Shown here: positions 1 through 12,043 of the stretch, in pieces | How the letters are laid out: the number at the start of each line of letters is the position of its first letter | Numbering within the stretch: position 1 is the first letter of the stretch | From: Voacanga thouarsii | Taxonomy: Eukaryota > Streptophyta > Magnoliopsida > Gentianales > Apocynaceae | Length of the DNA stretch: 64,000 bases | Direction: 5' to 3' | NCBI GenBank assembly: GCA_026120185.1 | Contig: JANUWF010001819.1 | Coordinates: 1,054,001-1,118,000, forward strand | The notes under the pieces: model-generated | What the model was told of the DNA's origin: nothing | The model's database searches: none | The model's input: only the letters and a program-made list of their open reading frames with translations | Position numbers and translations under genes: made by a program

Positions 1-3000
1 ACAAAAAATGTTCAACTTAGCCTAAACTCTTTTGTTTCGTGAATCAAAGATCCATTTAGTTCAGGCTATTAGGTCAATAATAATTTATTATTTTCTTTGG
101 ACCAATGAGCCCAAAATAATAATCATTAATAATTTATTTTCTGAATCTATTAAAATAATATAATAAATAATTAATGAGCCTAAATGAACTAAAATAATTA
201 TTTAAGCCTTTTACTAACTAGTTTAGGCCTAGGTTAATTTTTTAATTATTCAATCTGGGCTTAGGCCTTGAATAATTAATTAATCAATTAAACTAGATAA
301 TAAATTTAAAATCTCTCCTTCCTTTATTTTTTTTAGTCCAAAATTAAATTAGACTTCCTGAATAAAATAAAATTCTTTTTGTTGAGACCATTTCCTCATC
401 CGAAAATTAATTAGGACTTACGGGTTACTCCGAGGACCAAAAAGACACATCGTCTTGTCTCCTAAAATAATCAAAATGCACTTGCTATATAAATAACTGT
501 ATTTTAGATTTTAAATATTTTCTAATATCACCATAAGAAAATATTGACTCCAATGACAATACTACGTTAGTTATGTCTTCGACCTATAGGTGAAATGACC
601 AAAATACTCCTCTACACACCAATGTGCAATTAGAGAGAAAAGAGTGTACAACACCTCTCTAAAAAACATCTACCATCCTTAGGCTTCCAGTAAAATGATC
701 AACGACTTCTTAGAATATTTTTGCATTCCAAGGGAGCAACCATAAAGCCAATAGCCAAGTAATGTTCCCTAGGGCCCTAGATAATTAGATCATTCAGACA
801 ACCACAATGGGTGATATAGTATAGACACTATTTTGTACAAGTCTGTCTTGACTAACTTGTTACATATATCCAACATATAAGCGTATTGGTCCTTTTAAAG
901 AACCTTAACGATAGTATATTCAAGCGTATGCTTCCAGCTTCTACAGGCCACCAATTCCTACTCATGTCGTAGAGTACAAGTCTATGCTATAGTAGAAGTA
1001 GTCTAGGTTTCGATCACACAGTGCTTTTAGAAACCACTACTACAGGTCCTGTTCTACGTATTCGAAAATCAAGAAGTCATAAGGAAAAAAACTGAACGAC
1101 AGAGAGAGAGGAGAAGAAGGTTTTTTTTCTTCATGTGTTCTGCGTATTGTCCTCAACAGAGATCTACGACTATTCACTATATCTTATAATCAAAATACCG
1201 GGGTTTTAATATTTCAAAACACCCGGAGGCTATCAACAGAAAAGGTTCAGCTTAACCTAAACTCTTTTGTTTCGTGAATCAAAGATCCATTTAGTTCAGG
1301 CTATTAGGCCAATAGTAATTTATTATTTTCTTTGGACCAATGAGCCCAAAATAATAATCATTAATAATTTATTTTCTGAATCTATTAAAATAATCTATTA
1401 AATAATTAATGAGCCCAAATGAACTAAAATAATTATTTAAGCCTTTTACTAACTAGTTTTGGCCTAGGTTAATTTTTTAATTATTCAATCTGGGCTTAGG
1501 CCCTGAATAATTAATTAACCAATTAAACTAGATAATAAATTTAAAATCTCTCGTTCCTTTATTTTTGTTAGTCCAAAATTAAATTAGACTTCCTGAATAA
1601 AATGAAATTCTTTTTGTTGAGTCCATTTCCTCATCCGAAAATTAATTAGGACTTACGGGTTATTCCGAGGACCAGACACATCGCCTTGTCTCCTAAAATA
1701 ATCAAAATACACTTGCTATATAAATAACTGTATTTTAGATTTTAAATATTTTCTAATATCACCATAAGAAAATATTGACTCCAAGGACAATACTCGTTAG
1801 TTATGTCTTCGACCTATAGGTGAAATGACCAAAATACTCCTCTACACACCAATGTGCATTTAGAGAGAAAATAGTGTACAACACCTCTCTGAAAAACATC
1901 TACCATCCTTAGGCTTCTAGTAAAATGATCAACGACTTCTTAGAATATTTTTGCATTCCAAGGGAGCAACCATAAAGCCAATAGCCAAGTAATGTTCCAT
2001 AGGGCCCTAGATAATTAGATCATTCAGACAACCACAATGGGTGATATAGTATAGACACTATTTTGTACAAGTCTGTCTTGACTAACTTGTTACATATATC
2101 CAACATACAAGCGTATTGGTCCTTATAAAGAACCTCAACTATAGTATATTCAAGCGTATGCTTCCAGCTTCGTCAGGCCACCAATTCCTACTCATGTCGT
2201 AGAGTACAAGTCTACGCTATAGTAGAAGTAGTCTAGGTTTCGATCACACAGTGCTTTTAGAAACCACTACTACAGGTCCTGTTCTACGTATTCGAAAATC
2301 AAGAAGTCATAAGGAAAAAAACTGAACGACAGAGAGAGAGGAGAAGATGGTTTTTTTTCTTCATGTGTTCTGCGTATTGTCCTCAACAAAGATCTACGAC
2401 TATTCACTATATCTGATAATCAAAATACCGGGGTTTTAATATTTCAAAACACCCGGAGGCTATCAACAGAAAAGGTTCAGCTTAGCCTAAACTCTTTTGT
2501 TTCGTGAATCAAAGATCCATTTAGTTCAGGCTATTAGGCCAATAATAATTTATTATTTTCTTTGGACCAATGAGCTCAAAGTAATAATCATTAATAATTT
2601 ATTTTCTGAATCTATTAAAATAATCTGATAAATAATTAATGAGCCCAAATGAACTAAAATAATTATTTAAGCCTTTTACTAACTAGTTTAGGCCTAGGTT
2701 AATTTTTTAATTATTCAATCTGGGCTTAGGCCTTGAATAATTAATTAACCAATTAAACTAGATAATTAATTTAAAATCTCTCATTCCTTTATTTTATTTC
2801 AGTCCAAAATTAAATTAGACTTCCTGAATAAAATAAAATTCTTTTTGTTGAGACCATTTCCTCATCCGAAAATTAATTAGGACTTACGGGTTATTCCGAG
2901 GACCAAAAAGACACATCGCCTTGTCTCCTAAAATAATCAAAATACACTTGCTATATAAATAACTGTATTTTAGATTTTAAATATTTTCTAATATCACCAT

Positions 3001-3535
3001 AAGAAAATATTGACTCCAAGGACAATACTCGTTAGTTATGTCTTCGACCTATAGGTGAAATGACCAAAATACTCCTCTACACACCAATGTGCATTTAGAG
3101 AGAAAAGAGTGTACAACACCTCTCTAAAAAACATCTACCATCCTTAGGCTTCTAGTAAAATGATCAACGACTTCTTATAATATTTTTGCATTCCAAAGGA
3201 GCAACCATAAAGCCAATAGCCAACTAATGTTCCCTAGGGCCCTAGATAATTAGATCATTCAGACAACCACAATGGGTGATGTAGTATAGACACTATTTTG
3301 TACAAGTCTGTCTTGACTAACTTGTTACATATATCCAACATATAAGCGTATTGGTCCTTTTAAAGAACCTTAACTATAGTATATTCAAGTGTATGCTTCC
3401 AGCTTCGTCAGGCCACTAATTCCTACTCATGCTGTAGAGTACAAGTCTACGCTATAGTAGAAGTAGTCTAAGTTTCTATCACATAGTGCTTTTAGAAACC
3501 ACTACTACAGTTCCTGTTCTACGTATTCGAAATAC
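1..3535 (-). repeat. Tandem triplication (period about 1.23 kb) inside a Copia LTR
   Basis: The same ~1.23-kb segment occurs three times head to tail. The landmark CCTAAACTCTTTTGTTTCG begins at 21, 1256 and 2486, giving periods of 1235 and 1230 bp. Units 1 and 2 each end with a ~180-bp tail that starts ATCAAGAAGTCATAAGG (1066 and 2297) and runs through a poly-T and a purine-rich tract to the next unit. Unit 3 lacks this tail and instead runs on into the normal LTR end. Differences between units are scattered single bases and short indels, so the duplication is much younger than the divergence from related LTRs at 7490, 31911 and 43756. Unit 1 begins at or before the window edge. Confidence 0.9.
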
Positions 3536-3870
3536 GTTTGTGTTATGAAATGAGAAGACTACTCATTGGCTAAAGGTAAGCCATCCCTATTTAGAATTTA
3601 TAATACAATAACATTGCCATGATGAGATTCTCATTCTCATCATTTGATTAAGAATAATAGTTTATGTGTTAAGTATCCCATGGTCCATACCTCACTATGA
3701 AAGACCTCCATTCACATGAACTATTTACTTAAACACAACGGGTATTTTCTAATGAAAATTATGCACAAATATAAAGAAGACTTTACAAATAATTTTTGAG
3801 ACAAGTACTTTTATTAATACAAATTAAAATTATATCAGAAAACTAGTCTATGAGGACATACATCCCAACA
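1..3870 (-). mobile_element. Ty1/copia-type LTR, minus orientation, left end outside window
   Basis: The right edge, read on the minus strand, starts TGTTGGGATGTATG at 3870. This matches the start of the Copia LTR at 38070 (TGTTGGAATATATG) and of the solo LTR at 7490 (TGTTGGGAAAAATG). Body landmarks such as ACCATCCTTAGG and CCCTAGATAATTAGAT recur in order in the LTRs at 31911-38070 and 43756-45601, so all belong to one divergent LTR family. No internal (gag or pol) sequence follows at 3871, so this is either a solo LTR or the outer edge of a 5' LTR whose element lies to the left of the window. It is enlarged by the internal triplication. Confidence 0.75.
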
Positions 3871-4610
3871 AAGGGGTACAAGAGGGAAAACACTAAACTG
3901 TTGTAACCTTGTAATTTCTATGTGGAGGGGGTACATACATGGGGTATCTGTACTGCCACAAGTAAAACATAACTGGTTATGTCTGAAGTAGAGTGTGACA
4001 ACATTTCTATCAGATCAACATATTACGGTTATGTGTAAGGGTTAAACTTGGCACATAACATCATATTAGCCAAAGATAAAGTCCTTAGATTTTGCACATA
4101 GGTTGATTTTCTATCAAGAGAAGTGCCTGCTTTCTTACATTATGTGGCGATACTGTGAAATGAGTTTTAAAAGCAAAAAAACTTGATTTGTTAGGCAATG
4201 TATTGCATATAAACCTTGATTTTCTTAAGAGTTGTTTTCAATAGAAAATCACTAGAACATACAGGACTCATTGATTATTTCCACTCACACATTTTTCCTT
4301 ATTTTCCTATTTAGGTCTTGTTGTGCTGTTTAGTTATTAGAGTGGCACAGCAGAAGCTTAATGGAGTAAATGAAGGCATTGGATTGTTATGTTGGAGGTT
4401 AGATATTGAATAATCTGAGTGACACAGTAGAAACATAATAGGGTAGAGATAGGTGATGTCATTCAAGTTGTGTTTTGAAGATCTAGTAATAATGTAATAT
4501 AAATTACTTGTACATTAACTGCAGTTTGGATGAATGTGTGTAATATTTGGTGTAATTTAAGTGTGATCCTTTATGATTGTATTTGAGATATTATGATTTT
4601 GAATTTTAAC
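3871..4610. other. Unassigned AT-rich intergenic DNA
   Basis: No long open frame, structured RNA or repeat related to the rest of the window was seen here. Part of it may belong to the LTR relic whose end lies at 4700, but the match to the Tekay-type LTRs is visible only in the last ~90 bp. Confidence 0.4.
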
Positions 4611-4700
4611 CTATTATAAAGACCCCTTGTCTGGAAGATCAGACGGGGTGATACCCATTAATACATGGCTCACCATAACTAAAAAATTAAGGGTGTTACA
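4611..4700 (+). mobile_element. Relic of a Tekay-type LTR 3' end
   Basis: The order TTATAAAGACCCCTTGTC, then a GGGGYGA stretch, then GGGTGTTACA at 4691-4700 matches the last ~90 bp of the long LTRs ending at 14357, 24100 and 37751. The middle is diverged and the upstream LTR cannot be followed. It is probably an old truncated copy of the same or a sister family; chance similarity is unlikely because the block order is kept. Confidence 0.5.
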
Positions 4701-5859
4701 TTTTGATCCCTTGGTAATCCCTTGCTGATTGTGACAAATTACTGAGGGCTTCTCCCAATTTTGCTAAAATGCTAAAAAAGCCCCTTGAAATTCCTCAGTA
4801 ATCCCTTGCTAATTTTTTTTTCAACATTTAAATTGCTGACTTTATTTGAATTTTAATAGTATAAATTAATATAAACTCCAACCAAGGCATAATAATAAAT
4901 TAAACGATACATAAATAAATTATTAAATAATACAATCACAATAGAAATTATACAATACGATGTATGAATCCATAATATTTATGAAAAATATATATAAATC
5001 CATATAAACATCTTATGTGGCTAACGAAAATGGAGCAGGAGCGAAAGGTGGTGAGGGAGGATCCTTCGGGCCAGCCGGTGAAGGATAAGGATCCGATGGG
5101 CTAATGGTAAAGTCATGTCATTGTCCGTAGCATCGTCCTCATCAATCTCCGATATAGTGATATCGGAGGCAAATACAGATTTAAAGTCTGTGACACTCCT
5201 ATTAGCCATACTCTTAAGGTTTGGTTCTTACTCTGAAATGATTCCATCCTCTTCTTGAATTTCTATGTTACCTCCTACCTAACTACTTATATTGCCTGTG
5301 TGACTAGTCTCTTGACATCGCTAGCACAAACCATAAAGAAGAAGTATCTAAAGACGAAGAAATATTGGGCTACCTTAATCTCCATTTGATAGAGAAGACT
5401 ATGAACTTAACTTGTATATACAACCCTTCTTGAATCCACCTTTAGCCTCAACAAAAATAGCTTGATCATCCAGGAAGTTGGGTTGGCTCACAGAGTCAAA
5501 AAATGAGTCAAGATGGGAGTAGTGAGCTTTAATTACCATGACATTTTCTTAAAATTGGGCATTCAAATATAAAATTTAGGTTAACAAAAAATCAAACATA
5601 ACGAAGTTAAACATAAAATTTTAAAACCCATTACCATAGTTGTCCTTGAGCGATCTGAAATGAACTCGCCCTTCCTTGAGCCAATCTGAAATATGTAAGT
5701 ATTTTTTAAAAAATCCACCCACATAAATCTATCCCCATCATCTTTCTGCTATAGTTAGGTAAAAAAGAATATAATATAATCCTATAGCAACAATGAAAAA
5801 GAATGATTTTAAAATTTACTGATTATCTACACATACCATTCGAATCTCGTGCTCTAGAA
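4701..5859. other. Possible CACTA subterminal region, otherwise unassigned
   Basis: Between 4701 and 4830 there are short related motifs such as AATCCCTTGCTGATT and AATCCCTTGCTAATT around ACTGAGG, in the style of subterminal repeats of a DNA transposon. No terminal inverted repeat pair was found. A 62-codon minus frame at 5021-5209 is acidic in its middle and not recognised. The rest shows nothing else that I can support. Confidence 0.25.
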
Positions 5860-6110
5860 GAATATAGAGCCTCCCGTGTGAGATGGCCCACCATGGGATC
5901 TGTTCAACCTTGCAATGGAAGAGACACACTGCTATCTATCGGAACCCCGCTGTTGCTGCAGAATAGCCCATTGCTATACTGAAATCTACAAGAGACAACT
6001 AGTGGCATACTTCCTACGTGCACACGCTAGATTGTTCAAAATTCTAACATTACATTTCTTCTCCCAATTCTTTTGGATCTGTGCACTGTGCTCATCCCGC
6101 TAACAATATA
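5860..6110 (-). pseudogene. CACTA (En/Spm, transposase_24-type) transposase relic
   Basis: The minus strand contains the stretch QIQKNWEKKC followed within ~60 codons by HTGGSIFF, in different frames. In plant En/Spm-type proteins of the transposase_24 family a basic, tryptophan-containing helix precedes an HTGGS motif, and this spacing fits. The piece has at least two stops (after YATSCL and after IFF) and frame changes, so it encodes nothing now. The family name rests on motif recall, not on a search. If right, the region 4701-6400 is a fragment of a CACTA element. Confidence 0.4.
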
Positions 6111-6418
6111 TATTCTACCAATATTCAAATAAAATAAAATGACACTAAAATATCCGTTAATTACAATTTTAATAACCAACTATTTAATTAATATATAAAG
6201 CATTAATTAAAAATTAATTACTGAAAATGTCTAGAACCAAGTGATCTCCGGCATATCCAGAGGAACATATGGGAAAGTAGCCCATGCTCCAAGATACTAT
6301 TGCTAGAAAATATTAGAAATCTCCCCTAATGACTTGCATTGAATGTGTAAACCTAGAACATAACCAATAAAGTTCACTGTATATATTAAAATGCATCCAT
6401 TAATATAAGGCAAATTGG

Positions 6419-6627
6419 TGTTTTTGGTCCCTGAACATTTTTAGTTTGGCAAGTTAGGTCCTTAATCTTTATTTTCAAATTTTTAGGTTCTTCATATTTT
6501 TTTGAATGAATTATTTGGTCCATGCATCCACCTACTTAGGTCAATACTAGTCAATTTGAGAAGAGAAAATTTTAAGGACCAAACTTGCTGAACAAAAAAG
6601 TTTAGGGACTAAATCTACCAATTTACC
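6419..6627 (+). mobile_element. MITE-like element with GGCAAATTGG terminal inverted repeats
   Basis: A ~209-bp stretch starts GGCAAATTGG and ends CCAATTTACC, its near-perfect complement. The interior is also self-complementary: a TTTGGTCCCTGAAC-type arm at the left faces TTTAGGGACTAAAT at the right. No coding capacity. A clear target duplication could not be recognised, so the superfamily is not assigned. A reverse-oriented relative lies at 9487-9757. Confidence 0.65.
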
Positions 6628-7489
6628 TACATATATTTTATTTTATTTTTGAATATTTTCTAAATATATTTCTTCTATTCTCACCCATTCAGAAAAAAGA
6701 ATAGCATAATTTTGAAATTTGTAGCATGTCAATCCTTGAATAATATCTAGGTCATATTTCTCAAATAATTGATTATTAAGCAAACTACTGCATATGTGTT
6801 TTATGAAACTTGAACACATTTTCTTTATTATTAAAAAAGGTACCAAAAAATCCACCCTAACTCCTAGACCACTATTCCAGGTCGCTTATAACTACAAGGG
6901 ACAAGCAACATTTTTTCTTTCTTTTTTTTTTTTTTGGTGAAAAAAGAAGAAATATTCTAAATTTACTAACTTGTTAGGTGTGTTACAAATTATGAACATT
7001 AATTTTTAATATCTTGAAAATAATGAAGTGAACCTTGATTTTTGTCTATAGAGAATGTCTAGTCAAATTATTCACTTTTTAGACATGCTACAAATTATGA
7101 AAAAAATGTTCTTTTCATGGAAAGAACCAATATTTTGGGATAGCAAAAATGACAAAAACACCATAATGTGTGGCAAATGTAGTTTGATAATTGTGTAAAG
7201 AGGTAAGCTATTTCGTCATCTTTTCATCTCTAAAACTTTTCAGATAAAGATGCGAGGACAAAGTTCCCCTCTTCTGATTCCATTCTCATTTTTAGGGCGT
7301 TTTGCGTTAATTTGAAAAAGATGATCATTTTGTACTCTTCTTGTTAAAATTTAAATATTTTATTTTTATTTGATGTGTAAATTTAAGAAAATATTTTACT
7401 ACAAGAGTAATTATATTATATTTATTAATTTAAAGAATTAACGGTGAGATATATGAATTAAGAAAACTAATATTTTCAAATACATTATA
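6628..7489. other. Unassigned AT-rich DNA
   Basis: No gene or structured repeat is supported. A 70-codon minus frame (6643-6855) has no recognisable motif and AT-rich codon content typical of chance frames here. The right end abuts the solo LTR, and its last five bases (TTATA) are that LTR's candidate target duplication. Confidence 0.4.
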
Positions 7490-9281
7490 TGTTGGGAAAA
7501 ATGCTCTCTTAGACTAGATTTCTGATGTAAATATCGAATGTTTTAATAAAAGAATTTATTTTCAGAAATTGTTTGTGAATTTACAATTTTATTTGTGCAC
7601 AATTACGTTTGAAAAAGACCCATTGTATTTAAGTAAGTGGTCTATATGAACGGAGGTCTTTCACAAAAAGGTATGGATCACGGGTTACTTAACACAAAAT
7701 TTTGTTCTTAACCGATTGATGAGAATGAGAATCTCATCATGTCTAGGTTATTATGTTGTGAATTCTAAATGGGGAATGGCTTACCTTTAGCCAGTGAGTA
7801 GTCCACTCACTTCATGACATAAGCGTATTTCGAATACGTACAACAGGACCTATAGTAGTGGTTTCTAAAAGTAATATATGGTAGAAATCTAGACTACTAC
7901 CGCTATAGCGTGGACTGGTACTCTACGAATTGAGTATGAGTTGGTGGTCTGACGAAGCTGGAAGCATATACTTTGATATGTTATAGTTGAGGTTCTATCG
8001 TAGGGCCAATATACTTGTATGTTAGGTTTGTGTGACTAGTTAGTTAAGACAGACTTGTACAAGGTAGTTTCTGTACTATATCGCCCCTTGTGGTTGTCTG
8101 AATGATCTAAATATCTAGGGCCCTGAGAAATATGACTTGGATGTTTGCTTTAGGGTAGCTCCCTTAGAAAGCGAAAATAATCCAAGAGGTCGTGGATCAT
8201 TAGACTAGAGGCCTAAGGATGGTAGATGTCATTTAGAGAGGTGTTAGTACACTTCTTCCTTTCTGAATGTACGACGATGTATAGAGGGGTATTTTAGTCA
8301 TTACACCTGTAGATCGGAGACTTTGCTAACGCAGCACTGTCCTTAGGGTCAATATTTCCTTATGGTGATATTAGGAAATATTTAAAATGGGAAATGCAAC
8401 TATTTATATGGCAATGGTATTTTGGTCATTTTTGTAGACAAGGCAGTGTGTCTTTTGGTCCCCAGTATAGACCGTGAGTCTTAATTAAATACGGGCTAAG
8501 AAATTAAATTAAATTAAATGGAATTTATTTTATTTAAGTAGCCTGATTTAATTATTGAGCTAAAATAAAATAAAGGTCCATGGAGAGAGAATTAATTAAA
8601 TTAGTTTAGTGGGTTAATTAATTATTTAGGGCTTTGGCCCAGTTTGAATAATTAAAGATTAACCTGGGACTAAACTAATATAGACTTATTTATTGGACTA
8701 CTTTATTTGGACTGAGTTAATTGGATCGTTTATGTGGTTCTAAATAGAATAATTAATTAAGCCCAAAAGGTTAAACTAAGAGTCCAACGGCCCAGTCTAG
8801 TTTAACCTAGGGTTTTTATTTAGGTTAAACAGGAGGATTGAAAACAACGTTATTGTCAGAAGACACACTCTTTGAGACGGCTTCTTCTCTGTGAAAAGCC
8901 AGACGACTCTCTCTCTCTCCAGAAAAAAGGTTTCTTAATCTTTAGTTATTCACCAAACGGATTTTAGCAGGCCATATACTAGAAGATCGAGAGATTGGCG
9001 TTCACCTACATGCAAAGATAGAGTAGGAGACTTGCAGGAATTGTACCATAGGCTTCCACCAGTGTACCTACCCCGGTAGTACACATTCCGGTTAGCCAAC
9101 TCTTAGAACGAGCAAAAGAGGTAAAAAAAATTTTAACCTCGGAGTCCCGCCAGAGCACAACCGGCGCTAGCTAGGGCTGCCGGCGCCGGCTCTGATTGGG
9201 ATTCCCCTATTTTTCAGTTTTTCCAGTTTTTGATCTTCACTTCTGTTGCGTGCCCTATGTTTTCTGTTTTCTATGCCTTCA
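7490..9281 (+). mobile_element. Solo Copia-type LTR, plus orientation
   Basis: Starts TGTTGGG at 7490 and ends TTCA at 9281, about 1.79 kb. Read in reverse complement it matches, block by block, the LTRs at 1-3870, 31911-38070 and 43756-45601, for example GGGCCCTGAGAAATATGACTT and CTTCCTTTC. It is flanked by TTATA (7485-7489) and ATATA (9282-9286), a 4/5 match that fits a 5-bp target duplication. No internal sequence adjoins either side, so it is a solo LTR left by recombination between two LTRs. The exact 3' boundary is the least certain point. Confidence 0.7.
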
Positions 9282-9486
9282 ATATAAACATTTAATTATA
9301 ATAAAATATTTTTAATATATATGGAATAAAAATATAAATTGAATTTCAAAACAATCATATTATGGCTCTATTGTTTGATATTATCTTATAAAAAAATAAA
9401 ATACAGATTGTGGTGTATTTGTCATTTTTTTACTATGCCAAAATATATTTAGAAAATCTTCAAAAAGAAAAAATAATATATATGGG

Positions 9487-9757
9487 GGCAAATTGGTTGA
9501 TTTAGTCCTTAAACTTTTTTCATTTGGCAAGTTTGGTCCCTAAACTTTTTTCGTTTAGCAAGTTTGGTCCCCGAAATTTTCTCTTCCAAAAATGGCCTTC
9601 AAAATAATTGTTGACAAGCATTGACCATTAGTAGGTGAACGGAGGGACCAAAAACTCCACTCGAAAAAAAATGAGAGACCTAAAAAATTGAAAATAAAGA
9701 TTAGGGTCTTAACTTGCCAAACTAAAAGAGTTCAAGGACCAAAAGTGCCAATTTGCC
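9487..9757 (-). mobile_element. MITE-like element, inverted relative of the one at 6419
   Basis: A ~271-bp stretch starts GGCAAATTGG and ends CCAATTTGCC. Its reverse complement follows the element at 6419 closely: GGTCC-TTGAAC, then GTTTGGCAAGTTA, then a block reading CCACCTACT or TCACCTACT. Similarity also continues ~50 bp into the flank (TTTTCTAAATATATTT on both). The interior has an extra ~40-bp repetition of the TTTGGCAAGTTTGGTCC arm. No coding capacity. Confidence 0.65.
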
Positions 9758-10059
9758 TTAATATAATAAATCCATGCAAATCAACACATTCTTTAACCAA
9801 ATTAATTATATAAAAATATTATCTTACAACAAACTTAGCCAACTATAATGAAAAATACAATCTAAAAAAATTCAGCAGCATTTCCCCTAAATATATGCAT
9901 GTACTAGGCAATAGGCCACCTCCATATGAATAAAACATCCACCTATCCCCAAAACATCTTCTGCCGAAAACAAATCTACATATCAAATTTAAAAAAATAC
10001 ACATAATGATCACTGATTGAAGAACACAAAAAGACCATCACCCAGGTTTATTGGGAGCC
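9758..10059. other. Unassigned DNA left of the chromovirus
   Basis: AT-rich sequence without a supported gene. It continues across the insertion into 24106 onward, because the chromovirus is bounded by ACCAC on both sides. Confidence 0.4.
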
Positions 10060-10064
10060 ACCAC
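10060..10064 (+). repeat. Target-site duplication ACCAC, left copy
   Basis: ACCAC directly precedes the TGTGAAACC LTR start and is repeated exactly after the right LTR at 24101-24105. Confidence 0.9.
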
Positions 10065-10310
10065 TGTGAAACCCCAACAAAAACCAACCTTAGAGTAAGG
10101 GGTCGGGATGCATATTATATTTTCTTGCATGCATAAATATATTTTTGTATGATTTTATGTGCTTTGGATATGTGATTTGTAGTCTAGATGGTTTAATTGT
10201 GCTTAGTGAGTAAGAAGGGCAAAATGGTAATTTTACTTGAGGTGGAAATAGGGAGATAGCTTGAGGGTTAAATAGGAAAAATATTTGGGAGAGAAAATAA
10301 GAACAAGAGT

Positions 10311-10373
10311 TGTTGTGGTTTAGTGGTTAGAGCTTTGGAATAAATCCTTGAGGTCTTGAGTTCAAATTCCATC
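10311..10373 (+). other. tRNA-like segment with A-box and B-box resemblance
   Basis: TTAGTGGTTAGAGC resembles a D-arm/A-box, and ~35 bases later GAGTTCAAATTCC resembles a T-arm/B-box (consensus GGTTCRANNCC). The same segment lies at 20021-20083 and 33679-33739; the last has GGGTTCAAATTCC, a better B-box. No full cloverleaf or CCA-adjacent acceptor stem can be drawn, so it is a relic or SINE-like insert, not a tRNA gene. Confidence 0.5.
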
Positions 10374-11952
10374 ATTTGAGTTTTAGCATGATTAAATTTT
10401 ATTTTTGGTTAGGTGGGCTATATTTTGGCCTTTGCATGCCTTGGGGAAGAGTAGGAGAGTTGTCCTAGAGGGAGACATGAAAGGAATGTCCTAATTTCAC
10501 TCTTGTGCCCTACAAAAAATTCTAAGGGATTCATACCCTTCTTGATCTTTAGCTTTCCCTACCTCTTAATCAATTAGGTTGTTCAATTCATCGAAGCCAA
10601 TTTTATTTTTAGAAAATTCCAGCAAAGTTCTGTGATATTGAGGTTTCGAAAATGACTATGTGAGGTATCTTGTTGGCTGAAAATGGGGAGGAGTTATGGA
10701 AGGTTCCCAAGAGAATTAATCTCCATGGTTGCACCTTCAAACTCCAACCTATGTATGTTCATCTTCTTCATGTAGTAATCTTGAAAATTTTCCAGCTTCT
10801 TGATCAGTCCAATTGTTGAAAATTTCAGCCATCTTTCCCTCCCAAATACTTCCAAAAAAATGACCAATTCACTCAACTTGAAGACTGAAAATTCCAGCCA
10901 AGTCTGAGCTACACAAAAGCTGTGCAAACCAGGAAAATTCTTGGATAGTTTAGCAGCTTGGTGAGCCAAAAACCAAGTTATTTCTTCCAGCTTTTCAACT
11001 AGAAATTCAACCTTGTTTTTCCTCCATAAAGAAGGCTGAAAACTAGCCATAAAGCACCTCCCAATATCCCTTCAAACCTGCAGCAAATCGGATGAATCAT
11101 GGCAGAAAAATTTGGCCAAAAATTTCCAGCAAGCTTGCGAAAGGTTGATCAGAATTTTTAGCTTTGTTCCTTCTTCACCCTTGTCCGAAACTCAACCCAT
11201 TTTTTCTGTACAAACTCACCTTGATCAGCCATGAACTGAACTTCATCATCCTCATCAGTGTTTCGTACGAAAGGAGGTCCATGGCTGCTCCTAAAATCTC
11301 TCAATCAATCACTACAATCAAGCCATTAATTGAAGTCCAAAATTCCAGCAAAATATTCCAACAACCTTCCATGGAGTAAGCGTCAAACAACCAGAAAATT
11401 CTTCACCATTGTATACCATATTTCAGCCACCCTTAAGCTTATTCGAACAGCATTCATCTCAGCAGAAATTCCAGCAATTTAGTCCCCCATTGAAGCTTCC
11501 AAAAGACCTCCAACAACAAAGATCTTCTTACCATATTTGCTACCACAAAATATTCACTAAATTATTCTTTTTGAATTTCAAACAACCAGCTTTCCTTTTT
11601 CCTCCCAAATCTGAAAATCCAATTACCAAAAATATCCAAGCCAGTCGGCCACTCTTTCCCAACAGAATTTCGGCCAGCTTCATCCATTCTCTCCATTCTC
11701 TCCAAACCTCCAAGAACACCTACTTCCATTCTCATGCCTAAGGCCACTCAAAACAACTTCAATCTTCTCCAAAAACTCTAGATTATACCTACTCATTCTC
11801 GTGAATCCATTCCTACAATTTTTAACATCAAACACGGAAATCAAAGTCTCACTTTTGGATAAAAAACTAGAATTTTCTTGAAGGCTCAAGAACACCTTCA
11901 AGGTAAGCATGAACGATCATCTCCATCTTCATTCATCTTCAACTTTTAATGA

Positions 11953-11954
<2 letters not shown>

Positions 11955-11995
<41 letters not shown>

Positions 11996-11999
11996 TAGA

Positions 12000-12039
<40 letters not shown>
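11955..12039 (+). repeat. (AC)n and (TC)n microsatellites in the 5' LTR
   Basis: An AC tract (11955-11992) and a TC tract (12003-12039) are separated by TAATAGACTTTC. The right LTR has the same pair at 21645-21676 and 21701-21777 with a much longer, interrupted TC tract. The solo LTR has a TA tract (about 35349-35378) and a short TC tract instead. Confidence 0.95.

Positions 12040-12043
<4 letters not shown>

Noticed and set aside
10311..10373. Functional tRNA gene
   Set aside because: Boxes are present but no complete cloverleaf or acceptor stem is found.
10694..11050. 118-codon antisense frame in the 5' LTR, with a partner at 20439-20714
   Set aside because: Seen in two LTRs that share recent ancestry, but broken and shifted in the solo LTR, with no recognised motif; long LTRs of this kind often have chance frames.
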